This document shows positions 44,048 to 52,090 of a stretch of DNA of 57,601 nt, one piece after another. Both the position numbers and the translations under genes were made by a program. This stretch comes from JAAZNF01 sp964561025. Its GTDB lineage: Bacteria; Myxococcota; B64-G9. The DNA is taken from NCBI GenBank assembly GCA_964561025.1, contig CAZLNM010000016.1:1-57601 (forward strand), written 5' to 3'. The stretch's first letter is position 1, and each line of letters opens with the position of its first letter. A model generated the notes under the pieces. The model was not told where the DNA came from. It did not search any database and saw only the letters and a program-made list of their open reading frames with translations.

Positions 44048-45394
44048 GGCGGGCCGGCGCAGGCGCGCCCGGCCACGGGCGGCCAGCACGAGGAGGAGCC
44101 CCGGCAGCAAGACGAGCGCCCCCGCGCCCGCGCTGGCACAACCCGGATTTTCGCAAGGTGTCCGGCCGCCGCTGCCAGCGGGATCGAAGCCGGCGTCTGT
44201 GCACTGCTCGTCCTCCGACCCGGCGTCGATCGGATGGTACGGTTCATCGCCCGGGCAAGCGCGGCAGCTCCCGGTGTGCACCTCCCACACGTTGTTGGAG
44301 ACGCCGACGTCGGCGACCGGCTGAAGCGAGACGTCGCGCCCCATGTGGGCCCTGTCGATCCGTCCCTGATAGCGCGACAGCCAGGCGTCACGCGAGAAGA
44401 TCTCCTCGATCTCGGACGACCAGGAAGCGGGGAATGGCACCCCCAGGGCAGCCAGCGCGACGCAGCCTCCCGGGCCGCCGTCCGACCATCCCCCATAGCC
44501 GTACTGGCTGCACACCACACCGTCTCGCCGATCATCCTCGCTGGCGGGATAGCTGTACAGGCGGACCAGCGCACCGGGATTGGCGGCCAGCACGTCGCCG
44601 ACGGCCCGCTCGTAGCTCTCCGGATCGGTCGGCCCGGCGACCTGCCGCAGGTCTATCACCCGGTGGTGGGATGGCGCCCAGCGCTCGGTCTTTCTGGACA
44701 CCACCCACAGGGTGAGCGACAGCGCCGCTTCGTCGGGCACGCCCAGCCCGGTCATGCGCATGGGGTAGGCCGGGTCGGGTGTCCCGGGGAGCGTGAAGCG
44801 GACCGGAGCGAGCGGCGCCGCCGGATCGGCGTCGGGCGCGATCTTGGCCGCGAAGAAGTACGCGCCCTCCCGGGTGAACGTCTCGAACACCGGGCCGGCC
44901 TCCGGCGGGACGCGGTAGTCGTTGTTCGATAGCCAGGCGGCCAGGCTGTCGCCGCTCGCGGACGACAGGATCAGGTAGTCCAGGTCGCCCACCCGCCCGC
45001 GTTCCCAGACCACCACCGAGGCCCCGGCCGAGCGCACCTCGCCCCCGCCGCTGGCCGCTCCGCCGTCGATGCCATAGCCGCAGGAGTCCGTGCAGGTCTG
45101 CAGGAAGATCGGCCCGGTGAGCACCTCGAGCTGATCGAAGAAGTCCGCGTTCGACGGTTGCACTCCCGGGCGCACCGGGAACGGTACCACCCAGGCGGCC
45201 CCGCCGATCTCGCGCGCGAACACCGGCTGGATGTGCACCTCCCACACGCCGTCGCGCAGCCACAGCACCGCCCGCTGGGCCGTGGCCCGCACGCCGGCGC
45301 TGGCGCTGGTGACACTGGAGTAGGCCATGCCGTCGGCGCGGGCCTGGCCGCCGGTCAACACGAGAACGCCGAACAGAACCCATCGCTTCATCAT
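44036..45394 (-). CDS. DUF2330 protein with MYXO-CTERM-like anchor
   Basis: The protein has 452 residues, with a signal peptide (about 1-20). The body fits DUF2330: 'QRAVLWLRDGVWEVHIQPVF', 'AAWVVPFPVRPGVQPSNADFFDQLEVLT', 'VGDLDYLILSSASGDSLAAWLSNNDY', 'YFFAAKI' and 'LTLWVVSRKTERW'. A Cys-containing linker (CRACPGDE, CTDAG) leads to a terminal Cys, hydrophobic stretch and Arg-rich end, a MYXO-CTERM-like surface anchor. CGGAGG precedes the start. The function of DUF2330 is not established. Confidence 0.88.
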   Translation of the reverse strand: MMKRWVLFGVLVLTGGQARADGMAYSSVTSASAGVRATAQRAVLWLRDGVWEVHIQPVFAREIGGAAWVVPFPVRPGVQPSNADFFDQLEVLTGPIFLQTCTDSCGYGIDGGAASGGGEVRSAGASVVVWERGRVGDLDYLILSSASGDSLAAWLSNNDYRVPPEAGPVFETFTREGAYFFAAKIAPDADPAAPLAPVRFTLPGTPDPAYPMRMTGLGVPDEAALSLTLWVVSRKTERWAPSHHRVIDLRQVAGPTDPESYERAVGDVLAANPGALVRLYSYPASEDDRRDGVVCSQYGYGGWSDGGPGGCVALAALGVPFPASWSSEIEEIFSRDAWLSRYQGRIDRAHMGRDVSLQPVADVGVSNNVWEVHTGSCRACPGDEPYHPIDAGSEDEQCTDAGFDPAGSGGRTPCENPGCASAGAGALVLLPGLLLVLAARGRARLRRPASAA

Positions 45395-45486
45395 CGCACC
45401 TCCGGTGTTGGCGGGAAACGCGCCGCCTTCACCGGATCAACGAAAGCAGGGAATCGGATGGACGAAAAAATCTTCGTGCGCGCGTT

Positions 45487-46107
45487 CTAGTCGGCCCCGC
45501 CGTCGAGGCCGCCGTCGCTGGCGAGGGTGCAGCGGTATTGCTCGCAGCGCTGGTCGGGAAGGCAGTCGGCGTTGTCGCGGCAGCCGCAGCTTTCACCCAG
45601 GCAGGCCCACTCGCTGTCCTGGCTGGTGCAGTCGCGGCAGGCGGGCCCGCAGCACTTGTTGTGGCTGGACATCCCGCCGTCCTCTCCACCGCCGTCGCCC
45701 CCTCCCGCGTCGGTGCCGCCGTCGGACGTCTCCTGCTGGCAGGTCCCGCCCAGGCACCGGTAGGGGTGCGGGCAGTCGGCGTCCGCCCGGCAGCCGCAGG
45801 AAGGGCCCAGACAGGCCCAGTCTTTCCAGCGGGAGGTACAGTCCTGGCAGCTCGACCCGCAGTGCTTGTTGTCCGCGCACAGGACGCACAGCGCGGCGTA
45901 GCACCACTGGTTGGAAAGACAACCCTCGGAGCAGGGGCGCTGGCCGGGGCATTCCTCGCCGACGGGATGGCAGCGGCCGTCGTTCGGGCAGCAGCGGAAC
46001 CCCTCGACGCAGGGGCACGGGCGACCGTCGAGGGAGAGCGAGTCCACGCAGGCGGACAGGGCGAAGGCAGAGAGGAGGAGAGAAAGGCGAAGGCAGCCTC
46101 GCCGCAT
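45487..46107 (-). CDS. Cys-rich lipoprotein, last gene of caspase module 2
   Basis: The protein has 206 residues, with a lipobox ALSAC (Cys20). The mature part has over 25 cysteines in disulfide modules such as 'CLGPSCGCRADADCPHPYRCLGGTC' and 'CLGESCGCRDNADCLPDQRCEQYRC', two near copies of the same unit, separated by a Gly/Asp linker. It starts 2 bp after the caspase stop, with GGGAGG inside the caspase end, so it belongs to the sigma/anti-sigma/caspase operon. It may be a structural or regulatory partner of the protease (inferred). Confidence 0.87.
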   Translation of the reverse strand: MRRGCLRLSLLLSAFALSACVDSLSLDGRPCPCVEGFRCCPNDGRCHPVGEECPGQRPCSEGCLSNQWCYAALCVLCADNKHCGSSCQDCTSRWKDWACLGPSCGCRADADCPHPYRCLGGTCQQETSDGGTDAGGGDGGGEDGGMSSHNKCCGPACRDCTSQDSEWACLGESCGCRDNADCLPDQRCEQYRCTLASDGGLDGGAD

Positions 46108-46109
46108 GG

Positions 46110-47648
46110 TCAAAACCTCCCGCTGACGATGAAGAGCGGGCCGTCGGCGCCGAAGCCGATGGCCGGCCCGTCGCCCTCGGGCCACACCAGCAAGAATAGC
46201 GAGGCGGCGAAGGCCGCGCCGGCCGCGCCATACAGGATCCCGGCCGCCAGGTTGCGCTCCCGGATGTGCCGGTTGCGCTCGGCGATGGCCTGCTGCGACT
46301 CCGCGGCCGTCGCTCCGGCGCGGGCCTGGGCGGCGTAGGCGGACATGCCGGCGCCCGCCCCGGCCAGCGCGAAGGAGAGCGCCAGCGTCCCCAGGCCCAA
46401 AGCCGGTCGAAGGCGGGTCGGCCGTCCTTCCTCCAGGATCCCGGCGAGAGCGCTCTCGTCATCGAGGCGGAAGCCCTCGGGGTCGGCCGGGCCGAACGGC
46501 TCCCCGAAGAGCCGCGAGAAGGCCTCGTGGGCGGCGCCGCGTTCCCGGGCGCGTTCGGGGGCGGGTTCGAGGTCAAACAGCGCAACCGGCGCGGCTCCGG
46601 GAGGGATGGTGTACTCGGCGCCGGGGTCGGTGGCCCCCGAACCCTGGCGGTGCAGGTACAGCGTCTCGCCGCAGGGCAGCAACAGGCGCGGCGCCGTGCC
46701 GGCCTGCGGATGGATGTCGAGCAGACGCACCCCGCGCGCGTCCTCCAAAAAGTAGCGCGCCGGCGGGGCGCCCGCCAGGCTCAGGGTGCGCCGGGAGGCG
46801 AGCGGGAGTTCCGAGAGCACTTCGGAGTTTTGCGGTGGGCGGGCGTACACCCGGGGCCGGAAACGCTCGTTGGGGATGGCGGCGTTGGCGCGCTCCACGA
46901 AGGCGGCCACCTCGCGGTAGCTCAACCGGCCGTCGCCATCGGCGTCGGCGCCGCCGAACAGCGCCGAGCGCACCTCGTGGGAGAACACGCCCGCCTGGAA
47001 CCCCTCCCACTCATGGCTCTCGCGCACCGAGGATCCCGAGAGCAGCAGGCCCACGCCATCCGCGGCGGTGAGGCCACTGACCTCGGCGAAGCCCGAAAGC
47101 GGCCGGCGCTCGCCGCCCGGCCCGCGCGAGAAGGCCAGGAAGAACGAGGCGCAGGCGTCGATGATGAGGTGGCTGCGGTCGGCGCCCACCCGCCGCACCA
47201 GCTCTGCGAGCTGCGGGCCGGACAAGCGCGCGTCCTCCAGGACCAGGTAGCCGCGCCCCTCACGCAAGTTTCCGTGGCCGGCGAAGACCAGGTAGAAGAC
47301 GGTCGGAACGCCCCGCTCCCGCGCCTGCCGCACCGGCTCGGCCAGGGCCTGCGCCGCCGCGATCAGTTCGGCTCGCGTCGCCGCTCGCGCCTCGGCCTGC
47401 GCCTGGGGGTGCAGGGCCGCGGTGTCCGCGTCGAGGGACGAGAGCAGCAGCACCCGCGCGCCGAGCAGGCGAAACAGCTCGAAGGTGCGGGCGGCGTCGT
47501 CATCGGCGTAGCGCAAAGGAGCCAGATCGGCGTCCACGCCGCGGTTCACGCCGATGCTCAGGACGAAGGCCGCGCTGCCTTCACCGGCGCGGGCCGGCGG
47601 GGGGCCGAGCAGCGCTCCCAGGCACAGGCATGCCAGCGGCAGTTTCAT
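46110..47648 (-). CDS. Exported caspase-fold (C14) peptidase, module 2
   Basis: The protein has 512 residues. A signal peptide (about 1-21) is followed by a caspase domain with His125 ('LVFAGHGN') and Cys166 ('LIIDACAS'), and an EF-hand-like loop DADGDGRLSYRE (235-246). A beta-rich middle region follows, then two C-terminal hydrophobic segments (about 413-435 and 465-487), so the protein may be held in the membrane. The C-terminal part differs from module 1, which looks like a beta barrel. The ATG overlaps the anti-sigma stop as ATGA. Confidence 0.9.
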   Translation of the reverse strand: MKLPLACLCLGALLGPPPARAGEGSAAFVLSIGVNRGVDADLAPLRYADDDAARTFELFRLLGARVLLLSSLDADTAALHPQAQAEARAATRAELIAAAQALAEPVRQARERGVPTVFYLVFAGHGNLREGRGYLVLEDARLSGPQLAELVRRVGADRSHLIIDACASFFLAFSRGPGGERRPLSGFAEVSGLTAADGVGLLLSGSSVRESHEWEGFQAGVFSHEVRSALFGGADADGDGRLSYREVAAFVERANAAIPNERFRPRVYARPPQNSEVLSELPLASRRTLSLAGAPPARYFLEDARGVRLLDIHPQAGTAPRLLLPCGETLYLHRQGSGATDPGAEYTIPPGAAPVALFDLEPAPERARERGAAHEAFSRLFGEPFGPADPEGFRLDDESALAGILEEGRPTRLRPALGLGTLALSFALAGAGAGMSAYAAQARAGATAAESQQAIAERNRHIRERNLAAGILYGAAGAAFAASLFLLVWPEGDGPAIGFGADGPLFIVSGRF

Positions 47649-48397
47649 GGCTCGACGCGCACCTCGATGCGGACCGTGTACGATCCGGGGAAAAGCCGAA
47701 CGAAATCGCCGCCGTCTTCAAGAACACGCTCCGCCTCGCGCACGGACAGATCCTGATTCAAGAAAAGACCGATAAGGACCAGCGGCCCCGGGGCGAGGTC
47801 GTGGCGCACCGCCTCGGGCAGCTCGTGCACACCGGCGGAGGCCAGGATGGGCACCGCCCCGGGATCGGCTTGCGCGTCGCTCCAGGCGGGATGGTACCAC
47901 ACCACCCGCCGGGCGGCGTCGATGCCGAACACCAACAGGCGTCGGAAGCCGGCCTGGTTCTGGTAGGCGAAGGCCAGCTCGTCGCCCGCGCGCATGGTCT
48001 TGTCGAGCGGGGCCGGCGGCCCGCCCGGGACGATCCGGTAGGCGAACAGGCGCGCCGCCTCTTCGGGGGCCCCACCGCGGGCGGAAAAGCCGCTCTCGGG
48101 TCCCGGCCCGACCCGGGGCCAGAGGATGAAGACGAGCAGGGCGGCGGCCGCGGCCCCGAGCGTTGCCCAGAGCGGCCGCGTCAGCGACCGCGGGGCCGGG
48201 GCCAGGCCCAACCCCACCGCCAGCCGTTCCCGGGGGGAAAGTGCGGCCGGGTCGAGGCGCGCGAGCGTAAGGTGCCGCTGGTACTGCTCGCGACAGGCGG
48301 CGCAACCCGCCAGGTGCTCGCGCAGCCGCCGCTCCTCTTCCGGCGCGATCCGGCCGGCGAAGTGACGGGCGACGAGCGCGGTGAAGGGGCAGCTCAT
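47645..48397 (-). CDS. Zinc-finger anti-sigma factor with extracytoplasmic sensor domain, module 2
   Basis: The protein has 250 residues. The zinc anti-sigma motif His28-x3-Cys32-x2-Cys35 ('HLAGCAAC') lies at the cytoplasmic N-terminus. A membrane helix spans about 78-97. The outer domain ('LAFAYQNQAGFRRLLVFGIDAARRVVWYHPAW') has the DUF4384-like pattern and is clearer than in module 1. It overlaps the sigma gene by 4 bp (ATGA) and the caspase gene by 4 bp, so the three are tightly coupled. It should restrain the sigma factor until the outer domain senses its signal. Confidence 0.88.
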   Translation of the reverse strand: MSCPFTALVARHFAGRIAPEEERRLREHLAGCAACREQYQRHLTLARLDPAALSPRERLAVGLGLAPAPRSLTRPLWATLGAAAAALLVFILWPRVGPGPESGFSARGGAPEEAARLFAYRIVPGGPPAPLDKTMRAGDELAFAYQNQAGFRRLLVFGIDAARRVVWYHPAWSDAQADPGAVPILASAGVHELPEAVRHDLAPGPLVLIGLFLNQDLSVREAERVLEDGGDFVRLFPGSYTVRIEVRVEP

Positions 48398-48936
48398 GAC
48401 CGGCCTCCCTGGAGCACGAAACGCCGCAACCGCCAGCGGATGCGCGCCTCCCGGTAGGCGATGGTGGTGCGCGGCAGGTGAAGTCGCCGCGCCGTCTCGC
48501 GCTGCGACAGCCCCTCGATGAAACGGGCCTCGAACACCGCCTCCCACTTGGCGGGCAGCCGCTCTTTGCGAAAGCGCTCGACCAGGCGCCGGGCCTCAAG
48601 ATCGATCTCGCGGTCCGGCTCCGCGTCCGGTGGCGGCTCGGGCATGTCCTCGACCGGCGCAGAGATCTCGCGCCGGGTGCGGCGCCAAACGTCGATGGCC
48701 AGGTTGCGGGCAACGGTCGAGAGCCAGGCGGAGAGGGAGCCGCCCTGGAAGCGCTGGCGCATCTTCTCATCGGAGAGCAGGCGACAGAAGACCTCGTGGA
48801 CCACCCCCTCGGCGTCGACGAGCAAAAGGCGAGTGGCGGCCGCTCGGTACACCGCGTCGAAGTGTTCCCGGTACACCTCCGAGAGCACCGCCCGGTCTCC
48901 GGCGTGAAAGCGCTTCAGCCACTGGGCATCGTTCAT
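48394..48936 (-). CDS. ECF-type RNA polymerase sigma factor, module 2
   Basis: The protein has 180 residues. Region 2 is 'VDAEGVVHEVFCRLL...LSAWLSTVARNLAIDVWRRTRRE'; region 4 is 'GLSQRETARRLHLPRTTIAYREARIRWRLRRF'. The ATG at 48936 was chosen because the resulting N-terminus ('MNDAQWLKRFHAGDRAVLSEVYREHF') fits the family; no clear Shine-Dalgarno is present. A TTGACA/TACAAC promoter about 40 bp upstream suggests housekeeping transcription of the whole operon. It diverges from an EGF/CHAP lipoprotein. Confidence 0.92.
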   Translation of the reverse strand: MNDAQWLKRFHAGDRAVLSEVYREHFDAVYRAAATRLLLVDAEGVVHEVFCRLLSDEKMRQRFQGGSLSAWLSTVARNLAIDVWRRTRREISAPVEDMPEPPPDAEPDREIDLEARRLVERFRKERLPAKWEAVFEARFIEGLSQRETARRLHLPRTTIAYREARIRWRLRRFVLQGGRS

Positions 48937-48973
48937 CCGGCACCACGCCCCGGCGAATGCGGGGACTGGCTGG

Positions 48974-49003
48974 GTTGTATCCGCGGCCGATCGCACCTGT
49001 CAA
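48974..49003 (-). promoter_or_regulatory. Sigma-70-type promoter of module 2
   Basis: TTGACA (49003-48998), 18 bp, then TACAAC (48979-48974, four of six consensus bases). Confidence 0.5.
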
Positions 49004-49163
49004 TCCTCCCTTCGGGCATTGCGGCATCGCGCCGCGGCCCAAGGAGCACTCCGCTGGAGTGGAAACGAATGGCCGCAACGAGGTGGACAAAAAAAGTTGG
49101 CACATCTTGTCGAGAAATAACCAACGTGGCACCATGAGATGGAGCGCGGACGGAGGTTTCGCG

Positions 49164-50000
49164 ATGGAGCGGATCCGCGGCGCTTTCGCATGCTGGATGG
49201 CGATCGAGCTGTCCCTCGGCGCGGCCGCCTGCGCCCCGGGACAGGTGTCGGTGGAGGTGTGCCAGGGGGTGGAGTGTTCGGGCCACGGGTTGTGCCAGGA
49301 CGTGGCGGGCGATCCGGTCTGCCGCTGCGAGACCGGCTACCACGCCGAGGGCCTCCAGTGCCTGGCCGATCCGCCGGACCCGTGCGCGGGCCAGACCTGC
49401 TCCGGCCATGGCACCTGCCAGGTCACGGGCGGCGCCGCCTCTTGCGTTTGCGAGCAGGGCTTCCACGCCGCGGGCCTCACCTGCGTGGTCGACGATCCGT
49501 GCCTGGGCGTGACCTGCGGGACGAACGCCCACTGCGAGGCCGGCGCCTGCCGCTGCGATCCGGGCACCGAGGGCGATCCCCAGGTGGCCTGCCGGCCTCC
49601 CACCAGCGAGGAGGAGCGCGTGCGGGCCAAGCTGGTGGCCATCGCGCTGGCCGAGGTGGGCATGTGCGAGGGCGTGGACCAGCGGCCCTACATGGAGTGG
49701 CAGCCGGGCTACTGGTGCTACGACTTCGTGGACTGGGTGTATGCCGAGGCCAACGAGGGGTTGCCCCGGCCGCTGTACCTCCCCCAGCGGCGGATCGGCG
49801 CGCTGCCCCCGGGCTGGCGGCCCAAGGCCGGCGACCTGGTCAAGTACACCTTCCAGCATTACTCCATGGTCAAGGAGGTCTCCGCCGACGGCCAGACCGT
49901 GTACACCATCGAGGGCAACTTCAACTCCTGCGTCACCCAGTGGTCCACCACCGACGCCCAGGTGGAATACTACGGCACGCTGGAGGAGCATTTCCGCTAA
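49164..50000 (+). CDS. Lipoprotein with EGF-like repeats and a CHAP-like (NlpC/P60-fold) domain
   Basis: The protein has 278 residues. The signal peptide ends near 'GAAAC', a likely lipobox. Three EGF-like modules follow ('CQGVECSGHGLCQ...CRCETGYHAEGLQC', 'CAGQTCSGHGTCQ...CVCEQGFHAAGLTC', 'CLGVTCGTNAHCEAGACRC'). The C-terminal 130 residues look like a CHAP/papain-like amidase: Cys in 'WCYDFVDWVY', His in 'QHYSMVKEV', and 'IEGNFNS'. A peptidoglycan-directed hydrolase role is inferred. The ATG at 49164 was chosen over 49134 because CGGAGG lies in front of it. It overlaps the convergent engB end by 4 bp. Confidence 0.85.
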   Translation: MERIRGAFACWMAIELSLGAAACAPGQVSVEVCQGVECSGHGLCQDVAGDPVCRCETGYHAEGLQCLADPPDPCAGQTCSGHGTCQVTGGAASCVCEQGFHAAGLTCVVDDPCLGVTCGTNAHCEAGACRCDPGTEGDPQVACRPPTSEEERVRAKLVAIALAEVGMCEGVDQRPYMEWQPGYWCYDFVDWVYAEANEGLPRPLYLPQRRIGALPPGWRPKAGDLVKYTFQHYSMVKEVSADGQTVYTIEGNFNSCVTQWSTTDAQVEYYGTLEEHFR

Positions 50001-50575
50001 GCCGCCCACGCCTCCACCTGGGAGAGCAGCTCGTCGCGGCCGAGCCGGGTGCGCGCGGAGAAGGGGATGCCGGGCGCCGGCGCGCCGAGCGCTCGGTCCA
50101 GGCGCTTCGCGGCGGGCTCGACCTGGCGCGGTTTGAGCTGGTCGGCCTTGGTCCACACCGCGCGCCAGGGGACATGGTGTGCAACCAGGAGCGACAGCAG
50201 ATCCCGGTCCAGCTCGTCGGGCTGGCGCCGGATGTCGAACAAGGCCAAAAACCCCCGCAGCGGCCGGTTCGCCGAGAGATAGGCGTCGACGAGGTCGCGC
50301 CAGCGCATCATCTCGGCGCGCGGCACCTGGGCGAAGCCGTAGCCGGGCAGATCGACGAGCCGGAAGCGTTCCTCCACCGAGAAGAACACCAGGGCGCGGG
50401 TCTTGCCCGGCCGGCGCGCGGTGTGCGCCAGGTGGTGGATGCCGGTGAGGGTGTTGATGAGCGAGGACTTGCCGGCGTTGGAGCGCCCGGCGATGGCGAT
50501 CTCGGGGAGCCCCGGCGGCGGGAAGGCCCCGGGGTGGGGCGCCACTCCCGATAGCTCGGCGCGCAGCGTCCGCAT
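49997..50575 (-). CDS. engB: Ribosome biogenesis GTPase EngB (YsxC/YihA)
   Basis: The protein has 192 residues, normal for EngB. G1 'GRSNAGKSS', G2 region 'RPGKTRAL', G3 'DLPGYGFA', G4 'TKAD' (in 'AVWTKADQL') and G5-like 'FSARTRLG' are all present. It assists 50S subunit assembly in the cytoplasm. Its ATG follows directly after the ccsA stop (TGAATG), so it is the last gene of the resB-ccsA-engB set. Confidence 0.96.
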   Translation of the reverse strand: MRTLRAELSGVAPHPGAFPPPGLPEIAIAGRSNAGKSSLINTLTGIHHLAHTARRPGKTRALVFFSVEERFRLVDLPGYGFAQVPRAEMMRWRDLVDAYLSANRPLRGFLALFDIRRQPDELDRDLLSLLVAHHVPWRAVWTKADQLKPRQVEPAAKRLDRALGAPAPGIPFSARTRLGRDELLSQVEAWAA

Positions 50576-52090
50576 TCACTCCCCCGCGCTGCCGTAGGTG
50601 TGCAGCCCGCTCCCGGTGAGGCCCAGGTTGACCCCCAGGAAGGTGAAGGCCACCACCAAAAAGCCCAGGATGGCGATGAGCACCGCCCGGCGCCCGCGCC
50701 AACCGTGGGTGATGCGCGCGTGCAAAAAGGCCGCGTACACGATCCAGGTGATGAGCGACCAGGTCTCCTTGGGGTCCCAGCCCCAGGGCCGGCCCCAGGC
50801 GTAGTTGGCCCACACCGCGCCGGTGACGATGGTGAGCGTCATGAGCGGGAAGCCCGCCTGGATGGCCCGGTACACCATGCGATCGAGGGTCTCGGCCTCG
50901 GGCAATGCCTGCCGCAGCCGGTCCGCGCCCAGGATGAGCGCGCCCAGGAAGGCGCCGATGAGCAGGCCCAGGATCCACAGGGCGAAGGGGTAGGGCGCGG
51001 AGCGCAGGGAAAGAAACCCGCCGCCCTCGAGCGGGCCGAGGCTCTTCCCCTCCATCACGGCCGAAAGCCCCGCGGCGAAGAGCAGCAGCACCGACCCGAC
51101 GAGCGTTCCCGGTGCCACTTGGCGCGGCAACAGGCCGGCGGGCAGGGCGTAGGCGAGGGCGGCGAGGAGCAGGAGCGCGAGCGCGATCAGGCTTACGATG
51201 GTCGCGGCCGGGAGCGCCGCGCGCACCGTGCGGCCCTCCTCGTCCCGGAGAAACTCGGTGCGTTGCAGGCGGCACCGTCCCTGCTGGCAGCGATGCTCGC
51301 CCGGACAAGGGGTGCCCGCGTCGCAGGTTGTCTCGGAGACGCAGGCGTTCTCCTCGCAGCGGTAGGGGAGCAAGGCGCCGTGACAGTCCGCGGCGCTCTG
51401 GCACACGCCCGCCTCGCGCAGAAGAGGATAGGATACGGGTTGGCTCCCGGGCCAGGGCACGCCGCCGGCCGCGCCCAGGATGGAGAGGACTCCCGCCGCC
51501 GCCGCCGCGATGCCCAGGGCGCGGTCGGAGACGCCGGTGGCGCGCAGGTGCAGCACCCCGGCCACCGCCGCCAAGAAGAAGCAGGCGTAGCCGAGGAAGG
51601 CGGTGATCACGTGGATGTGCAGCCACCAGGACTGGAGCGCCGGGACCAGGGGGAGCACGTCGCGCTGGAGCTGGAGCGAGGCCAGCCCCATGGCCAGGTT
51701 CGCCAGCACCATGGCGGCCACCGTGAGCGGGAACGCGGCGCGGCCCTTCCAGAGGCGCTCGGCGACGAGCCCGGTCAGCACCAGCGCGAAGCCAAAGAAC
51801 ACCAGCGACTCGTACAGGTTGGTGAAGGGGGGATGCCCCAGCCAGGCGGAGAAGCGCTCGAAACCCTCCAGGGCCCGGCCCAGGGCGCGCTCCGAGGCCA
51901 GCACCTCGATGCGCCCGCCCTCGTACCAGCGCCACCCCAGGCCCAGGGCGTGGGCCAGGAGCCCCAGCCATCCCAGCCAGAGCACCAGCCGGCGCAGCCA
52001 GTCCTTTCCCGTGGCGAACGCGACCAGGGCGAGCAGGCATGCCACGAGGTAGGCGGCGAAGGCCGCGCTGAAGAAGGTCTGGCTGGTCAC
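50576..52090 (-). CDS. ccsA: Cytochrome c synthase subunit CcsA/ResC with inserted Cys-rich domain
   Basis: The protein has 504 residues. The heme-handling WWD motif is present ('WGRPWGWDPKETWSL', 431-445), with conserved His in 'HPPFTNLYES' and the C-terminal 'GLHTYG'. Many membrane helices are visible. Between two helices (about residues 225-280) lies an extracytoplasmic insert with eight cysteines (230, 236, 245, 250, 256, 262, 268, 273), like the Cys modules of the nearby lipoproteins and not normal for CcsA. It starts at a GTG that overlaps the resB stop (GTGA). With ResB it attaches heme to c-type cytochromes (system II). Confidence 0.93.
   Translation of the reverse strand: MTSQTFFSAAFAAYLVACLLALVAFATGKDWLRRLVLWLGWLGLLAHALGLGWRWYEGGRIEVLASERALGRALEGFERFSAWLGHPPFTNLYESLVFFGFALVLTGLVAERLWKGRAAFPLTVAAMVLANLAMGLASLQLQRDVLPLVPALQSWWLHIHVITAFLGYACFFLAAVAGVLHLRATGVSDRALGIAAAAAGVLSILGAAGGVPWPGSQPVSYPLLREAGVCQSAADCHGALLPYRCEENACVSETTCDAGTPCPGEHRCQQGRCRLQRTEFLRDEEGRTVRAALPAATIVSLIALALLLLAALAYALPAGLLPRQVAPGTLVGSVLLLFAAGLSAVMEGKSLGPLEGGGFLSLRSAPYPFALWILGLLIGAFLGALILGADRLRQALPEAETLDRMVYRAIQAGFPLMTLTIVTGAVWANYAWGRPWGWDPKETWSLITWIVYAAFLHARITHGWRGRRAVLIAILGFLVVAFTFLGVNLGLTGSGLHTYGSAGE

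Noticed and set aside
49098..49114. TTGGCACATCTTG as a sigma-54 promoter for the EGF/CHAP lipoprotein
   Set aside because: The spacing from GG to the next GC does not fit the required 10 bp.
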